A DNA stretch of 64,000 nucleotides. Source: Heterohyrax brucei (lineage: Eukaryota; Chordata; Mammalia; Hyracoidea; Procaviidae). The stretch lies in assembly GCA_028571685.1 (NCBI GenBank), contig CM053141.1:71223833-71287832 (forward strand), read 5' to 3'. How positions within the stretch are numbered: the stretch's first letter is position 1; the number at the start of each line of letters is the position of its first letter. The notes under the pieces are model-generated. The model searched no databases and had not been told where the DNA came from. It worked only from the letters and a program-made list of their open reading frames with translations. The translations under genes and the position numbers were made by a program. Below, piece after piece: positions 32,510 to 44,308 of the stretch.

Positions 32510-35500
32510 GTACTAACTCCTCCCAGAGTAGCTCCCCAAGTTCTAGTGCTCCCAACTCTCCAGCGGGGTCAGGGCACATCAGGCCTAGCACTCTCCATGG
32601 CCTGGCCCCCAAACTCAGCGGACAGAGGTACCGGTCTGGAAGGCGTAAATCAGCTGGCAGCATCCCGCTGTCCCCGCTGGCCCGAACACCCTCTCCAACT
32701 CCCCAGCCCACCTCCCCGCAGCGGTCACCATCACCTCTTTTGGGACACTCCCTGGGCAATGCCAAGATCGCCCAAGCCTTCCCCAGTAAAATGCACTCCC
32801 CTCCCACCATCGTCAGGCATATCGTGAGGCCTAAGAGTGCAGAGCCCCCGAGGTCCCCACTGCTCAAGCGAGTGCAGTCAGAGGAGAAACTCTCGCCTTC
32901 CTATGGCAGTGACAAGAAGCACCTGTGTTCCCGCAAGCACAGCCTGGAGGTAACCCAGGAGGAGGTCCAGAGGGAGCAATCACAGCGGGAAGCCACCTTG
33001 CAGAGCCTGGAGGAGAATGTGTGCGATGCTTCATCCCTTAGCCGCGCCAGGCCTGTGGAACAAGGCTGCCTGAAACGGCCCGTCTCCAGGAAGGTGGGGA
33101 GGCAGGAGTCAGTGGACGACCTGGACCGAGAGAAGCTAAAGTCCAAGGTGGTGGTCAAGAAACCAGATGGCTTCCCCGAGAAACAAGAGTCCCACCAGAA
33201 ATCCCATGGAGCCAATAGTGATTTGGAAAACCTCACTTCTTTTAGACTAGAGGAGAGAGAAAGGAAAATCTTTCCAAAAGCATTAGAAAGATCAAATCAC
33301 TATGAAAACAAAGTCAGTGTGCAAGAGGCTCAGTCTACAAGCAGCCTGCTCAAAGATGCTCTTCATAAGAAGGCCAGCGTTCGGGCCAGCGAGAACGTGG
33401 CCTTGGATGCCACAGCATCCGGCTACAACTCTGCTTCTGGGGAGCACAGCCAGGGCACAGGGGACTTCAAACGTATCTCCCCTCCTGGAGCCCTCCAAGA
33501 TGGTCTCTCCCACTTCTCTGACAGGTCAGCGCCTGGGAAGGGTGAAAACACAGAGAAGGCCTCCCAGGCCAAGGAGTGCCTTCGCTGTGAGAAGTTAGAC
33601 AGCAAGCTTGCCAATATTGATTACCTCCGAAAGAAAATGTCACTTGAAGACAAAGATGACAGCCTCTGCCCCATGCTGAAGCCCAAGATGGCATCAAGCA
33701 CCCATGACTGCCAGCCAGGGAATATGGTCCGCCCTGTGGCCGGGCCGCCAGAGGCCCCAGCAGTCCCTGAGAGCCGAGTGTTTGTCAGCGGTGCCCACGC
33801 GGCTCAGATCAGTGCTGTCACCTTTGTTCCTCTCAAGGCCTTAACTGGCCGGGTGGACAGTGTGGCTGAGAAGCCAGTCTTGGTTGCTCCTGAGTCCCCT
33901 GTCAGGAAAAGCCCCTCTGAGTATAAGCTGGAAGGTAGGTCTGTTTCCTGTCTGAAGCCCATTGAGGGCACTTTGGACATTGCTCTCCTATCTGGCCCTC
34001 AGGCTTTCAAGACAGAATTGCCTTCCCCAGATCCTGAGCAGACCTCCAGGCGGGGCAGTGACATGGGGCCATCCATACCAGTGGCTCTGCCTGGCAGCCC
34101 TGCAAAAGGTGAAACTGCCAGTCAGAAGGAGCCTTCCTCTGCCAGCTTGAAGATGCATAAGTCCCTCCTGCTGGAGCCACGATTCCAGCCACCCAGCCGG
34201 GGCCTCCAGAACTCCCCAACAGCTCCCCAGCCTGATCCAGAGCTAAAGCGGGACAGGAAAGTCTCCCATCCTGCCACCAGGAGCCTGGTGGCAGTCATGG
34301 AAAACGATCCTCAGCAGAGAGAGGGTAGTACCACCAGACACCAAGACCACACCCTTGATGCCAAGCTCCTCCCCTTTCCAGGACAGAACCTCCACAGTGC
34401 TGTTGGGAGCCCAGACCCATCCTTGCCCCATAGCCACCTGCTCTCCGAAGGGACACCCTTCAGGGAAAAGTCCAGCCTGAGAGAATCATCAGAAAAGTCC
34501 CCTTCCATAGCCAAAAGTGAGCACTCTGCTGTGAGGGCTGATGTCCACGGAGATCCCTCCACAGAGCTGTACCCTCCAGAACCTCCTAAAACTAGTGACA
34601 ACTCCAAAAATCTCTCCTCCGTGGGGAAGACCCAACCAGACTTCTCCACACAAACCCAGACCTCAGAAAAAGCTAGGGGGCCTTGTGGGAAAACAAGCCA
34701 CAAGGAAGGCCAAGGTGAAGTGAGGCCACCGTCCAGAGAGGACTCCTCTCTGTGCTCTGCTGGCGTTCCCTGTGAAAGGGAGCTGAGCAAGGTCAGAAGT
34801 GGCATGCACCTCAAGCCTGGAACCCCTCTACCCAGGCAGTCTCTGCAGCCACCACCAGGAATTGAGAGTAGGAAGGCTGAGCAGCTCTCCAGTGTCACAT
34901 CTTTGCAGAAAGATGGTCCCAAAGAATGGGAAAGGAAAGACCAGCCTCTACAAAAACACCTCAGCAGTAGCCCTCAACCCCCAGTGACCACCAAAGAACT
35001 TCCTGTCCTAGCTGCTCAGCAGTACTGCAACCCCCCAAGCCATTCTTCAGGCAAAGAGCCGGGGATCCAGTCCAGTGCTGCAGAACCCAGCCCCAGCCCC
35101 CAGGAGCCTCCCAAGCCCATTGCTGTGTACACTGAAAGCAGCAGCCAGAAGCCCAGGCTTGGCCCTGACCCATGCCCACCAAAGTCAAAGCACTCAGATA
35201 AGCCCCTCGCCTCCCCGAAAGCAAACATCGGACCTACCAAGGGCAAAGAGCCTGTCCAGCAGCCCCTCACTAGCTCCTGCAGAGAGGGAAAGTGCAGCAG
35301 TAAGGGGCTGGTGGATGTATTCCGTGCCATCCCAAGCTCCCAGAACAAAGCCAGTGATATGATTGGCCAGGGAGAAAGTGGACCTTCCCTGACACTGCAG
35401 ACCGAAAGAGGCCTGCTAGACTTTAAGCCAAAATCTGCCAGTGGTGGCTGTCCACCAGACGGGTTGGAGAAACCCATGCATTTGCCAAGGCAAGGATACC

Positions 35501-36429
35501 CAGGTTTGGGTGAGTCAGTCAACGAGAAACTTCCCACTGTCAGTGAAAAGCAGACCTTGTCTCCAAAGCACCCCAAACCATCCACTGTGAAAGATTGCCC
35601 TGCTCTGTGCAGACAGACAGACAAGAGTCCAACTCAGCAGGCCATCACCACAGACAAGAAGTCTGAAGGAAGAAAAGGCACAGAAGCACTTTATGTTGCA
35701 GCAGAGAGTGGGAAGCTAGAGGTCAGCCTTCCCCATGCACACAGTGAGGCCAGGCAGAAAGGGGCAGAGAAGCCAGCTGCCACAGTGGGGAAGAGTTTCC
35801 CAGAGGCTAAGGGGAAAGCCCTGGGTTCCCAGAAGTCCCTGACTGAGGCAGGCAAGCCTGGTAGCATGAAACGATCACCTTCAGCCACAGGGCAGAACTC
35901 TTTAAAATCTGCTGCCCTACCAGAGAAGTCTCTGAGCTACTCCTCCAGCTTTCCAGAAGCCAGACCACGAGGCCAGGAGGGCCCTACGGCCAGCAGCGAC
36001 ACCTCTTCTGTCAAGGCCAATGGGGGCGTGGCTGAGCCCACAGTCCCCAGCAGCAGCGACCATAGGAAGTCCCTGTCAGGGGGTCCTGGCAGAACCCAAA
36101 TGACCAAGAGCGACTCTTTGCCATCCTTTCGGAGCTGCACTGTCACTCTGGAGTTGAACCAGCCCAACCCCAACCTGGGTGGGGGAGCTGGCCACAGGGA
36201 CAGGGCCCTCTCAGTGACTGCCACTGTAGGAGAAACCAAAGGGAAAGAGCCTGCCCTGGCCCAGCTGCCCACAACCAAGAAACAGAGTGTGGGCAAAGAG
36301 GCGGCCAAGCCAGCCCCAGCTCTGAACACGGAGCACCCGCTCACCCTCTCTTCTGAGAAGGACTTTGTGGTGCGGCAGAGACGAGGAAAAGAGAGTTTGC
36401 GGGGTAGCCCTCACAAAAAAACCTCATAA
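32510..36429 (+). CDS. MAST4: MAST4 terminal coding exon: long disordered C-terminus
   Basis: The acceptor CACCCACAG ends at 32509, and the frame runs unbroken for 1306 codons to TAA at 36427-36429. The start is conserved among MAST proteins: GTNSSQSSSPSSSAPNSPAG, then a basic-Ser block (RYRSGRRKSAGSIPLSP) and TPSPTPQPTSPQRSPSP. After about 150 residues it becomes the MAST4-specific tail, rich in Ser, Pro, Lys, Glu and Gly, with no recognisable domain. It ends EKDFVVRQRRGKESLRGSPH plus KKTS. The exon is GC-rich, unlike the AT-rich introns. This codon composition also opens long false frames on the other strand. Its full length agrees with the very large last exon of human MAST4. No frameshift or internal stop. 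Confidence 0.97.
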
Positions 36430-37725
36430 TGGGGCTGGACCCGGGGACACAACTGTGGAGACCCAGCCTGAATGTGTAACTGTGTCTTGACGACCTTTCT
36501 TAACCAGCACTGTGTGGGGATTTCTGCCAGGGAGAGCGGGGAGCCTCAGGAAGGAAGGGGAGAGGGGAAGACAGAAAGAGGGGGCCTTTTTCCAAATGCC
36601 TTCCCAGTTTTAACCGGTAAAACTGTTACCATATAGTATTTATACAAAAAGACAAAAATACCTTTACATTTGAGGTGATTGAGGGAAAAAAGGTTTTCTC
36701 TGTAAATATCTAGCAATGTGTTTGGTTTTGAATGTAGTCTGTATCTTGCTGCTGATGGCGTCGTTTACCGCAGCTTCGTTGGTTGGTTTTTGGCATAGTC
36801 ACCACAATGTAGCAATGAAGCAAAACGGTTAAAGCTGGGTGTGTGTATTAATATATATACATCCATTGTCATATGTATGCACATCCACACACATGTTTTA
36901 GTCTGTGGTTTAATAGAGTATGTCACAGTGATGTTTTTATATGTTAAGACATTCTGAGTAGAGTTAAAGATGAAAGAAAGCCCTAAATACAGGAGATGGT
37001 AAGTTTTTAGGTATCTTTTTAACCAGAGATTTTGATAATACTGTATCTGGCTGCCTGCATTTCCAGATCAGAAGCAGTAACTACTCTTCATCACAGCGTT
37101 TGGAACCTTCTGCTGTTAGGAATGGCCAGAACAAATGGAGTGAACCATTTGCACAGCATAGTCATCCTAGTGGGCATGTGATCCTGGGTCCAACTGTCTG
37201 AAAGGCCAGTTGTCCTTGTCTGTGGGTGTGTGTGTTGAGTCTCTACCCTAGGTGGAGTTAGAACTGTAAACACATGTCAACTCCATTTTTCTGTTCTTTC
37301 TTTCTTTTCCCTTCTTTCCGCACTCTTACACTCAGGCCTTTATGCTGTGAGTCACTAGTCCAAAAAGCACACACTTTGTGGTTGTCCTGCACCAGCCCTG
37401 CTTTTGAATATGAAGAAAAATTACTGACTGCACACAAATCGGCTAGTATTTAGGGTCGAGTCATAAGCATCAGGCATTGGAAGAGGTTTTAAATTTGCTT
37501 TTTGGAGGAAAAGAAGAGGGGTGGATTTTGGCATCATAGCATACAGTATAAAGAAATAATCAGGACATCAGATACATTTTAATACATAGCTGGGGCCTTA
37601 TGTTGTAGATGCAGCTTGCTGTTTTTAGCAAGTTCCTGGGTTTCACATTCATATCTGGTGCATCAAGTAGCTCCATACATTTCCTAACACGACCTCTTTA
37701 TTTGTATGCAAAATAATACTGTATT

Positions 37726-37731
37726 AATAAA
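37726..37731 (+). terminator. MAST4: Poly(A) signal AATAAA, proximal
   Basis: A canonical hexamer about 1.3 kb after the stop codon, followed by TG/T-rich sequence (GTAGCATTTTGTAAC). It may give a shorter 3' UTR. Use cannot be judged from sequence. Confidence 0.5.
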
Positions 37732-38058
37732 GAGTAGCATTTTGTAACACATAGACTTGTTTGGAGCTATTTGGTGCTTGAATGTGACTGTCCTTTTTAC
37801 TTTTGCTAAGCCTTATTTAAATTTTGTATACCCTGGAATAGGTAGAATTTACCAAACCATTTTAGTGCTGAGGGGTTTTTGTTTGTTTGTTTTCTGTTGC
37901 AATTTTTCTGGTAACGTGTTTTGTTTTGTAAGATGGCACTTGCTGACATAAGAACTAAGGAGTAGGAGAAAATACACACAGATAAGTATTTATAAGATGC
38001 TTGGGATCTATAGTAGAATTTGTTGCTTTGTTTTTGTCTAAGAGGAGAAAAAAATCCC

Positions 38059-38064
38059 AATAAA
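38059..38064 (+). terminator. MAST4: Poly(A) signal AATAAA, middle
   Basis: A canonical hexamer with a downstream GT-containing stretch. It is weaker as a candidate because the unique, repeat-free UTR-like sequence continues another 850 bp. Confidence 0.35.
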
Positions 38065-38805
38065 TAACTAATGTGGCACCCAGTCTCCTTTGGGGATGTC
38101 TCAGTATCTTCAGGCTATAAAATTGTTCATCTGAGCATCATCTTACTGCCCTGTGGATTGTAAATCAACTAGCAAGGCTGTAAACTCTGCTCCTAAAACA
38201 ATGACCTGATTTAATCTACTGTTTTGGTTGTCCTTCATTGTAAAAGGAGTTGGCAATGACAAGGGACAAATTTCCTCCCTGCACCTAAATATATTTTCCC
38301 ATGTGATTTCAGCCATTTCCCATCACTACTCTTTGAAACTGCAAAAGAAACAAATATTTTACAAGAAATTAGATGGATTTCCAAAGTGGTCTCAATATTT
38401 ATAATGCATATCTGTGTTCAGGGTCGTCGGAACCCAGTCGTTCCACACTCAGACATCAAGACAGGTCTGTCGGGGAGGCAGTTCATGGTTTACAGCCTTT
38501 GCTTTTTAACTGTCCAGTTTCCTTTAAAGCACAACTAGCTGCTTGTTTACAAATGATATTTTTATGTATATTTTGTATAGTGTGTTATCATTTTGCCAAA
38601 TAAGTTTTTTGCATTTTGGATGAGTAAAGAGTACTTAAGGTTGCATTCATGTAATACCTGTTTGTTGTTGTAAACCTCTCCAATCAGCTGGTAGAAATTC
38701 TCCTGTGTTCCCTTTGGTCGGTCTTCTATGTGATTGTAAGATGTGCTCCTTGGTAGTACGCCCAGCTGTAGATTTACCAGCTTAAAAGTTTGTTAGGATC
38801 TGTGC

Positions 38806-38811
38806 AATAAA
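38806..38811 (+). terminator. MAST4: Poly(A) signal AATAAA, distal
   Basis: A canonical hexamer followed at once by GTGTTTGCAGTCTTATTTTC, a GU/U-rich downstream element of the right kind. This is one of the two best candidates for the main MAST4 end. Confidence 0.65.
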
Positions 38812-38909
38812 GTGTTTGCAGTCTTATTTTCTCTAAGAAACTCCCAATGGATGTCATAATTGTTGTATATTGAACAAATATTTATACATATGCAGTTGCA
38901 TAACATTGA

Positions 38910-38915
38910 AATAAA
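38910..38915 (+). terminator. MAST4: Poly(A) signal AATAAA, most distal
   Basis: The last canonical hexamer before repeats begin at about 38973. It lies 100 bp after the previous signal, so both could be used and give nearly equal transcripts. Confidence 0.6.
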
Positions 38916-38972
38916 AATTTAGCATGAAAAGATAATGACTACTAAGCTTTTTTCTACATGCACATACACATA

Positions 38973-39137
38973 ACCAAACCAAAGCTGTTGCCACAGAGCT
39001 GATTCCACCTCATAGTGACCTGATAGGACAGAGTAGAACTACCTCATAGAGTTTCCAGGAAGCAGCTCATAGATTCAAATGGCTGACCCTTTGGTTAGCA
39101 GCTGTAGCTCTTAACCACTTTGCCACTAGAGTTTCCG
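38973..39137 (-). mobile_element. AfroSINE, antisense
   Basis: AACCAAACCAAAGCTGTTGC, GATAGGACAGAGTAGAACTA, GGTTAGCAGCTGTAGCTCTT, TGCCACTAGAGTTTCC. It is the first repeat after the MAST4 3' UTR. Confidence 0.92.
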
Positions 39138-39175
39138 CATATGAAGATACCACTTCCTTAATGTTACTGAATATG

Positions 39176-39222
39176 TCCTATAGGGTTGCTATGAGTTGGA
39201 ATTGACTCAACAGCAATGTTTA
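39176..39222 (+). mobile_element. AfroSINE tail fragment, sense
   Basis: GTCCTATAGGGTTGCTATGA followed by AATTGACTCAACAGCAATG; only the 3' third of a SINE. Confidence 0.75.
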
Positions 39223-39539
39223 TATATCTGGATGTATATATACACATGTATATGTATAAACAATATATTATGGAAAGTGGATTTTTTCAAATTGCATTTT
39301 TCTGAGTGGACTAGTTTGCTACTTTTTTTACTTACACAAACATGCTCCATTGTTTAAGTCTTTTCATGATTGTTAAGTCCTTTCTATTATTGTTTATTTT
39401 TAAGTCAACTTTCCTGCCCACAAAACTTAAACAACTTCCATACCATGTGCACCATCTTCCCTATAATCCCAGAAAAAGTGGTGTTCTTTCTGTGGGATAC
39501 TACCCTTCTGACTCTCCCAAGATCTTGTTCCAGTGTTTC

Positions 39540-39995
39540 CACTATGCTTTCTTTCCTTTCTGTCTCTTTTCAGAAAATCTTTTTTCTTGACCTTACCTTT
39601 CTCCTTTTTCCCTACTTAGCTGATACTTTCAAAAGAACAGTCTACACCTGGTATTTTCATCTCTGCATCGTTCCTCACCCTGTTGTCGTCTGGCTTCAGC
39701 CCACCACACCAGTGACATTGCTCTGACAAAGGTCAGCAATAACACAAAGCTGAAATCAAAGCCCCCTTTTCAGGACATCCCATACCTATTGACCTATTCT
39801 GGTTTCTCTTCTTCCTTACCTGAGAACTTGTGCCCTTGCATATTGGTACTTCCCAGATTCCTTCTAAGTCCCTGAGCATTTCTTCTTGGACATTCCCGTC
39901 ATTCACAGACACTTCTCCTTGGCTACTCCTCAGGCATCTCAAATTGAAAATGTCCAAAAATGAACTCACTATCTTCTGTGCACCTTCCTCTCAAA
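39540..39995 (+). mobile_element. L2 LINE, left part, split by a later insertion
   Basis: TCTGGCTTCAGCCCACCACA, CTCTGACAAAGGTCAGCAAT and CATCTCAAATTGAAAATGTC follow the L2 3' coding region and UTR. It continues at 42077 after the HAL1-like element. Confidence 0.65.
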
Positions 39996-40000
39996 GAACA

Positions 40001-40030
40001 ACAACAAAAAAAAAAAAAAGAAAGAAAAAA
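40001..40030. repeat. A-rich run at the L2/HAL1-like junction
   Basis: ACAACAACAAAAAA-type sequence and a GAAAGAAAA extension just before the start of the L1-type element. Confidence 0.8.
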
Positions 40031-41925
40031 CAGGGCAGGGCCAACATGGTGGAATAGTAGGATGTTTTTGGTGATCCCTGCTACAACAAAGACCCACAAC
40101 AACAAATGAATCCATTACATACAACATCCTAGGAGCCCTAAACATCAAAGGAGAAGATGAGAAATCAGACGAAGCAACAGAGAAGGGAGAATAGGTCCAG
40201 AAGTACCTAGGACTGGCCAGACCTGACCTGCTAGGAATTGGCTGCAGCCAACATGGTGAATGGAGAAGTGGCATTTTGAGGGCATCCTCCTCAGTGACAG
40301 ACCCAACAGAAAGAACATATTTGCCTCCAGAACCAGTGAGAAGTGATACTTGATCATGGAAAGCTAAGTGACTTGAGACTACCTACTGTGCAGTAGTTTA
40401 AATCTTTCCTTCAGGATAAACCCCTCTCTTCTTTTCCCAGTGGTCCCCCTCCATTCTCTGCACTACAGCCAGCTCCAGAGTCTAATGGCATTAACTGAGT
40501 CAGAAGTGGGACTTCTTAAGCCCACCCTGAGCTATTCTTATAGACTCTGAGAGGGAATAATTTATCAAACAGGGAAGGGGGAAGAAAAGAACAAACAAAA
40601 AAAGTCTACTGACTCCCTTGAGCTGGAAATTCAGGGCAGAAATAGTTCAGTAGCACACATGACTAGCCTATTTGGACACTGCAAAACAAAACAAGAAGCT
40701 GTGACATAGTAAGCAAGTATAAAATAAAATATGACAACTTGCTGGTGGCTCAGAGACAATATCAAGTCACTTAAAGAGGCAGACCACAATGACTTCAAAA
40801 ACCTCCCAAAACAAAGAATCAAGAAATTTTCCAGATGAGGATAATTTCCTGGAATTATCAGAGGTGGAATGTAAAAGATTAATATTCAGAACTCTTGAAG
40901 CAATCAAGAAGGAGATGAGGCACAGTGTAGTAGAGCATAATGACAAATTGAACAGGCTGCAAGAAAGCATACAGGGACAGGAAATAGAAATTCAGAAAAT
41001 AATAAAATAGGCCATCGGTGAAGGTGAAAGGAGCAGAACTGAGGCAATGGAAGGACAAATTAGTAACATTAAAGATAAAGAACGTGACACCAGCATATCT
41101 GAGGAAAAGTCAGATAAAAGAATTTCAAAAAAAGTCAAGAAACAGAATTATGTTGGGGCTGTATCAAAAGAAATATGACTGAGTGCAGTGCCAGAAATAA
41201 CAAAATACAGAGAGAATTCATGAAAGATAAAAAAATATCCAAGACACTCATCAAACTCCACACATGGTAGAACCCAAAAGTAGGCACCAAGGCATGCCAT
41301 AATCAAACTTGCCAAAACTAAAAGTGAGATAATTTTAAATGTGGCTAGGGATACATGAAAAATAATCCACAAAGGAGAGTCAGTAAGACTAGACTTGGGC
41401 CACTCAGCAGAAACCATGCAAGCAAGAAGGCAATGGGATGACATATACAAAGACTTGAAGAAAAAAAACAATTACCAGCCAATAATTGTATATCCAGAAA
41501 AATTATCTCTCAAATATGATGGTGAAATTAGGACATTGGCAGATAAACAGAAATCTGGGGAATTTGCAAAAACCAAACCAAAATTATGAGAAATACTAAA
41601 GTGAATCCTTTGGCTAGAAACTCAGTAACATCGGATAACAACCCAAGACTAGGGCATAGAACAGAGCAACTACTTATCAACCCAAATAGGGAAATCATAA
41701 TAATAAAGGTAAAACATTGAAAATAGAAAGAGATGTCATTATGTAAACATATGGCTGTGGGATAACATAACTGACAGTTCTACACATCAGAATCAAAAAC
41801 AAGAAAAATAGGAAGGCACAACAAATACAAAACCAACAACAATGAAAAAGATGTGAAGAAAACACATAAATAAAAACAGCACAGAAGATTGGAACAGAAC
41901 AGTACACCAAAAAGAAAAAAGATAC
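40031..41925 (+). mobile_element. HAL1-like (half-L1) LINE
   Basis: Begins GCCAACATGGTGGAATAGTA like an L1-type 5' UTR. An ORF1-like frame starts at 40789 (EDNFLELSEVECKRLIFRTL and an amphipathic stretch) and breaks at 41010. The later segment (GAAACCATGCAAGCAAGAAG, CAATGGGATGACATATACAA and ATATCCAGAAAAATTATCTC) matches the 3' part of HAL1 elements. No endonuclease or RT sequence follows. It inserted into an L2 copy. Confidence 0.65.
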
Positions 41926-42076
41926 CCACTGGCATCAAGTTGATTCCAACTTATATTGACCCTATAAGACAGAGTAGAACTGCACCAGAGGGTTTTCGGG
42001 GAGCACCTGATGGATTCAAATTGCCATCCTTTTGATTAGCAGCCATGGCTCTTAACCACAACACCAATAGGGTTTT
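41926..42076 (-). mobile_element. AfroSINE, antisense
   Basis: ACTGGCATCAAGTTGATTCC, CCTATAAGACAGAGTAGAAC, GATTAGCAGCCATGGCTCTT. It sits at the 3' end of the HAL1-like element. Confidence 0.9.
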
Positions 42077-42735
42077 TCTTTCTCTCTAAGCACCCTCTAT
42101 TCCCCGTATTCCATCCAAGTCAGATCTAGTCTTCAACCTCAACTCTTCTGTCTGCCATCTAAATAATCTAAATAATCAAGTCGCATCAATTTCATGAAAT
42201 ATTCATCTATGTATTCCATCCCCTTCTCTATTCTGCCACTGACAGCCTTAGTTTTGTATCATATTCTCTCTCAGATTACTTCAGCAGCCTCTTGAATGGT
42301 CTCCCTTCTGCTCTTGACCTCCTCTCCTCCTTTCTTCATAGTATCTCCAGAGAGATGTTTCTCAGCTGCAAATCATACGATTTTAACTACTTCTGCTTTA
42401 AACCTTTAAATAGCTTCCATATTCTATGAGATAAAGTCCAGTTCCTTAAACTTGCTCTTTCCATGTCCTTCTGGCTAATTCCAGCTCGCTCTTCATACTG
42501 TACTCAGTCATTACGTGGAAGCTATGGTGAAGGTTTCAGCCAGGCTGTGAGCCCGTCTTCATTGCTTTCCTGTGCCTCTGCCCCATGGACTTACCACATT
42601 ATTTTGCAATTATCTGTTGTGATGTGGATTTTCTTTACTGGACTCCAGGTTCCCTGAATCTGTCTTGCTTGTTTTTATTTCTGGGACCCAATTTATAGGG
42701 AATGTCAGTAAATATTTGCTGAACTGAAAAAAAGA
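42077..42735 (+). mobile_element. L2 LINE, right part
   Basis: TCAGCAGCCTCTTGAATGGT, GATAAAGTCCAGTTCCTTAA and the end TCAGTAAATATTTGCTGAAC fit the L2 3' end. It continues the piece at 39540-39995. Confidence 0.65.
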
Positions 42736-42744
42736 AAATGTTAA

Positions 42745-42930
42745 TGGTTACTGTTGGGGGCCCATTTAGCATGAGCCAAGCACCATACTAGATATTTCAC
42801 ATTATCTCAATCTCCATGCCCTTTGAAGTTTATGATGTTGGCTTCATTTCACAGATTAGGAAAGCAAGACTCAGGAAAGTGAATTACTATAGTGAATGGC
42901 ATGGCTGGGACTTAACCAGCAGTTAAATAG
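42745..42930 (+). mobile_element. MIR SINE
   Basis: AGCATGAGCCAAGCACCATA, CATTTCACAGATTAGGAAAG and GGCATGGCTGGGACTTAACC. Confidence 0.7.
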
Positions 42931-43047
42931 GGAACTCCTTAAAGTTCTTTTTGAGAGGTTTGACTTTGAGAGAGGGGAGTAAATGAATAAATAACTAAGT
43001 ATCACCCCAAGTGCACTGAGTATGAACTGGTATTTTCACAATATCGC

Positions 43048-43556
43048 TGTCGTAGTTATCTAGGGCTGCTGTAACAGAAATACACAAGTGGAAGGCTTTA
43101 ACAAAGGGAAATTTATTCTCTCACAGCCCAGGAGGCTAGAAGTCCTAATTCAGAGTGCCAGCATCAGGGGAAGGCTTTCTGTCTCTTTTGGCTCTGGGAG
43201 AAGGTCTTTGTCACCAATCTTCCCCAGTCCAGGAGCTTCTCAGCCCAGAGACCCAAGGTCCAAAGAGCACACTGTTCTCCTAGCTCTTATGTCTTATGAG
43301 GTCCTCCTGTTTACTTCTCTCTTTTATATCTCAGAAAACATTGTTTTAAGACATAACCTAATCTTGTAGATTGAGCTCTGCCTCATCAACATAACTTCCA
43401 CTAACCCTGTCTCATTTACAGCATCACAGAGATAGGTTTCATAATGCATAGGAAAATCACGTAAGATGACAAAACGGTGGACAGTCACATGGTCCTGCAA
43501 ATCATGGCCTTGCTGAGTTGAAAGATATTTTGGGAGACACAGTGCCATCCATGACA
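43048..43556 (-). mobile_element. MaLR-type solo LTR
   Basis: Starts TGTCGTAGTTATCTAGGGCT and ends CAGTGCCATCCATGACA on the plus strand. It has no SINE inside, so it is the cleanest copy of this LTR family in the window. Confidence 0.78.
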
Positions 43557-43609
43557 ATTCCCAAGCAACTTGTTTGTACACTAAAGCTGAAGAATCACCA
43601 TATCACAAT

Positions 43610-43730
43610 CTCCCAAACTTTCTGCAAGTTTTACTTAGGGTATTTGTTAAAAATAACAACTTCTGGTCCCATCCCAGATCCCTAACTCAAAAGTCTCTAG
43701 GGAGGGGCATGGGAAATTAGGTTTGTATTA
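43610..43730. mobile_element. MER5-like hAT fragment
   Basis: ACTTCTGGTCCCATCCCAGA, AGTCTCTAGGGAGGGGCATG; matches the middle of MER5-group elements. Confidence 0.45.
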
Positions 43731-43914
43731 AGTGGATGAGAAAGACAGATGTTTGTTTTCAGAACCATAGGAAATGCTAGTAGAATAAAAAATTAATAAT
43801 CTGTCCCCAAATTTGTCTGTTGCTGAAGTCTACTATAACGATTAATATTTCATTAACTCTACGTCTTAGCCATAGATAACTCATGCTTAAAAACCATTGA
43901 AACCATCAGAAAGT

Positions 43915-44105
43915 ATGGAAGGAAACATTTACTGGATACCTGCTATAAATATGCCTAGTATTGGGAAAGATGCTTTTCACTCACAATCTCATTTGAGTCT
44001 GAAGACAAATCTCAAACCGAGTAGTGGTGGTAGTAGCCACATTTTACAGGTGAGAAATCCAAGGCATGGACAGAGTATATAACTTGCGTAACATATACCC
44101 TGTCA
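43915..44105 (+). mobile_element. MIR SINE
   Basis: CATTTACTGGATACCTGCTA, CACAATCTCATTTGAGTCTG, CACATTTTACAGGTGAGAAA. Confidence 0.65.
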
Positions 44106-44308
44106 AGAGCTTGGATTAGAATCCTGATATTTTTGATTCTAAAACTCTTGATATTACCAGATGTCATATAACTGAATTGAGACCCAGGCCCCTCAGTGAA
44201 TAATTGAAGCCATCTCATTTTCTCTTGACATGCAGAAAATCATGTGGTACCAGTTCAGTGATCAGTAGGAAATCTTGAACCAAGGAAACTAACTTTTCTC
44301 CATAATTA

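Larger units (their letters stand above)
3722..38935 (+). other. MAST4: MAST4 gene, 3' part (ten coding exons and 3' UTR)
   Basis: Ten exons join into one continuous frame. Coding segments of 123, 113, 128, 236, 201, 230, 123, 137, 182 and 3920 nt total 5393 nt, giving about 1796 residues plus a stop. The phase at every junction matches and every border is GT-AG. The product is the C-terminal two thirds of MAST4, a member of the MAST family of AGC-related kinases (DUF1908 domain, kinase domain, AGC tail, PDZ domain, long C-terminus). The DUF1908 and catalytic parts lie upstream of this window. MAST4 was chosen over MAST1-3 because of the very long Ser/Pro/Lys-rich terminal exon and close agreement with the human MAST4 protein as I remember it. 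The gene runs toward CD180, which is on the opposite strand. Confidence 0.96.
36430..38935 (+). other. MAST4: MAST4 3' UTR
   Basis: About 2.5 kb follow the stop without any recognisable transposon, in contrast to nearly every other non-coding stretch here. This suggests the sequence is under constraint or too important to tolerate insertions. The stretch is AT-rich toward its end, contains ATTTA-type motifs, and holds four AATAAA hexamers, of which the last two (38806 and 38910) are the most likely main ends. The first SINE appears at about 38973, just past the last signal. The exact 3' end cannot be set from sequence alone. Confidence 0.8.

Noticed and set aside
32450..32827. 125-codon plus-strand frame overlapping the start of the MAST4 last exon
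   Set aside because: It is out of phase with the spliced MAST4 frame and encodes a Pro-rich shadow.
33935..33940. GTAGGT donor-like site inside the MAST4 last exon
   Set aside because: The reading frame continues through it for 830 more codons that match MAST4. At most a cryptic donor.
34311..35624. Long minus-strand frames (203, 202, 135 and 141 codons) across the MAST4 terminal exon
   Set aside because: They are antisense shadows created by the GC-rich, Ser/Pro-biased codons of the real exon. None has a recognisable domain or its own splice or start context.
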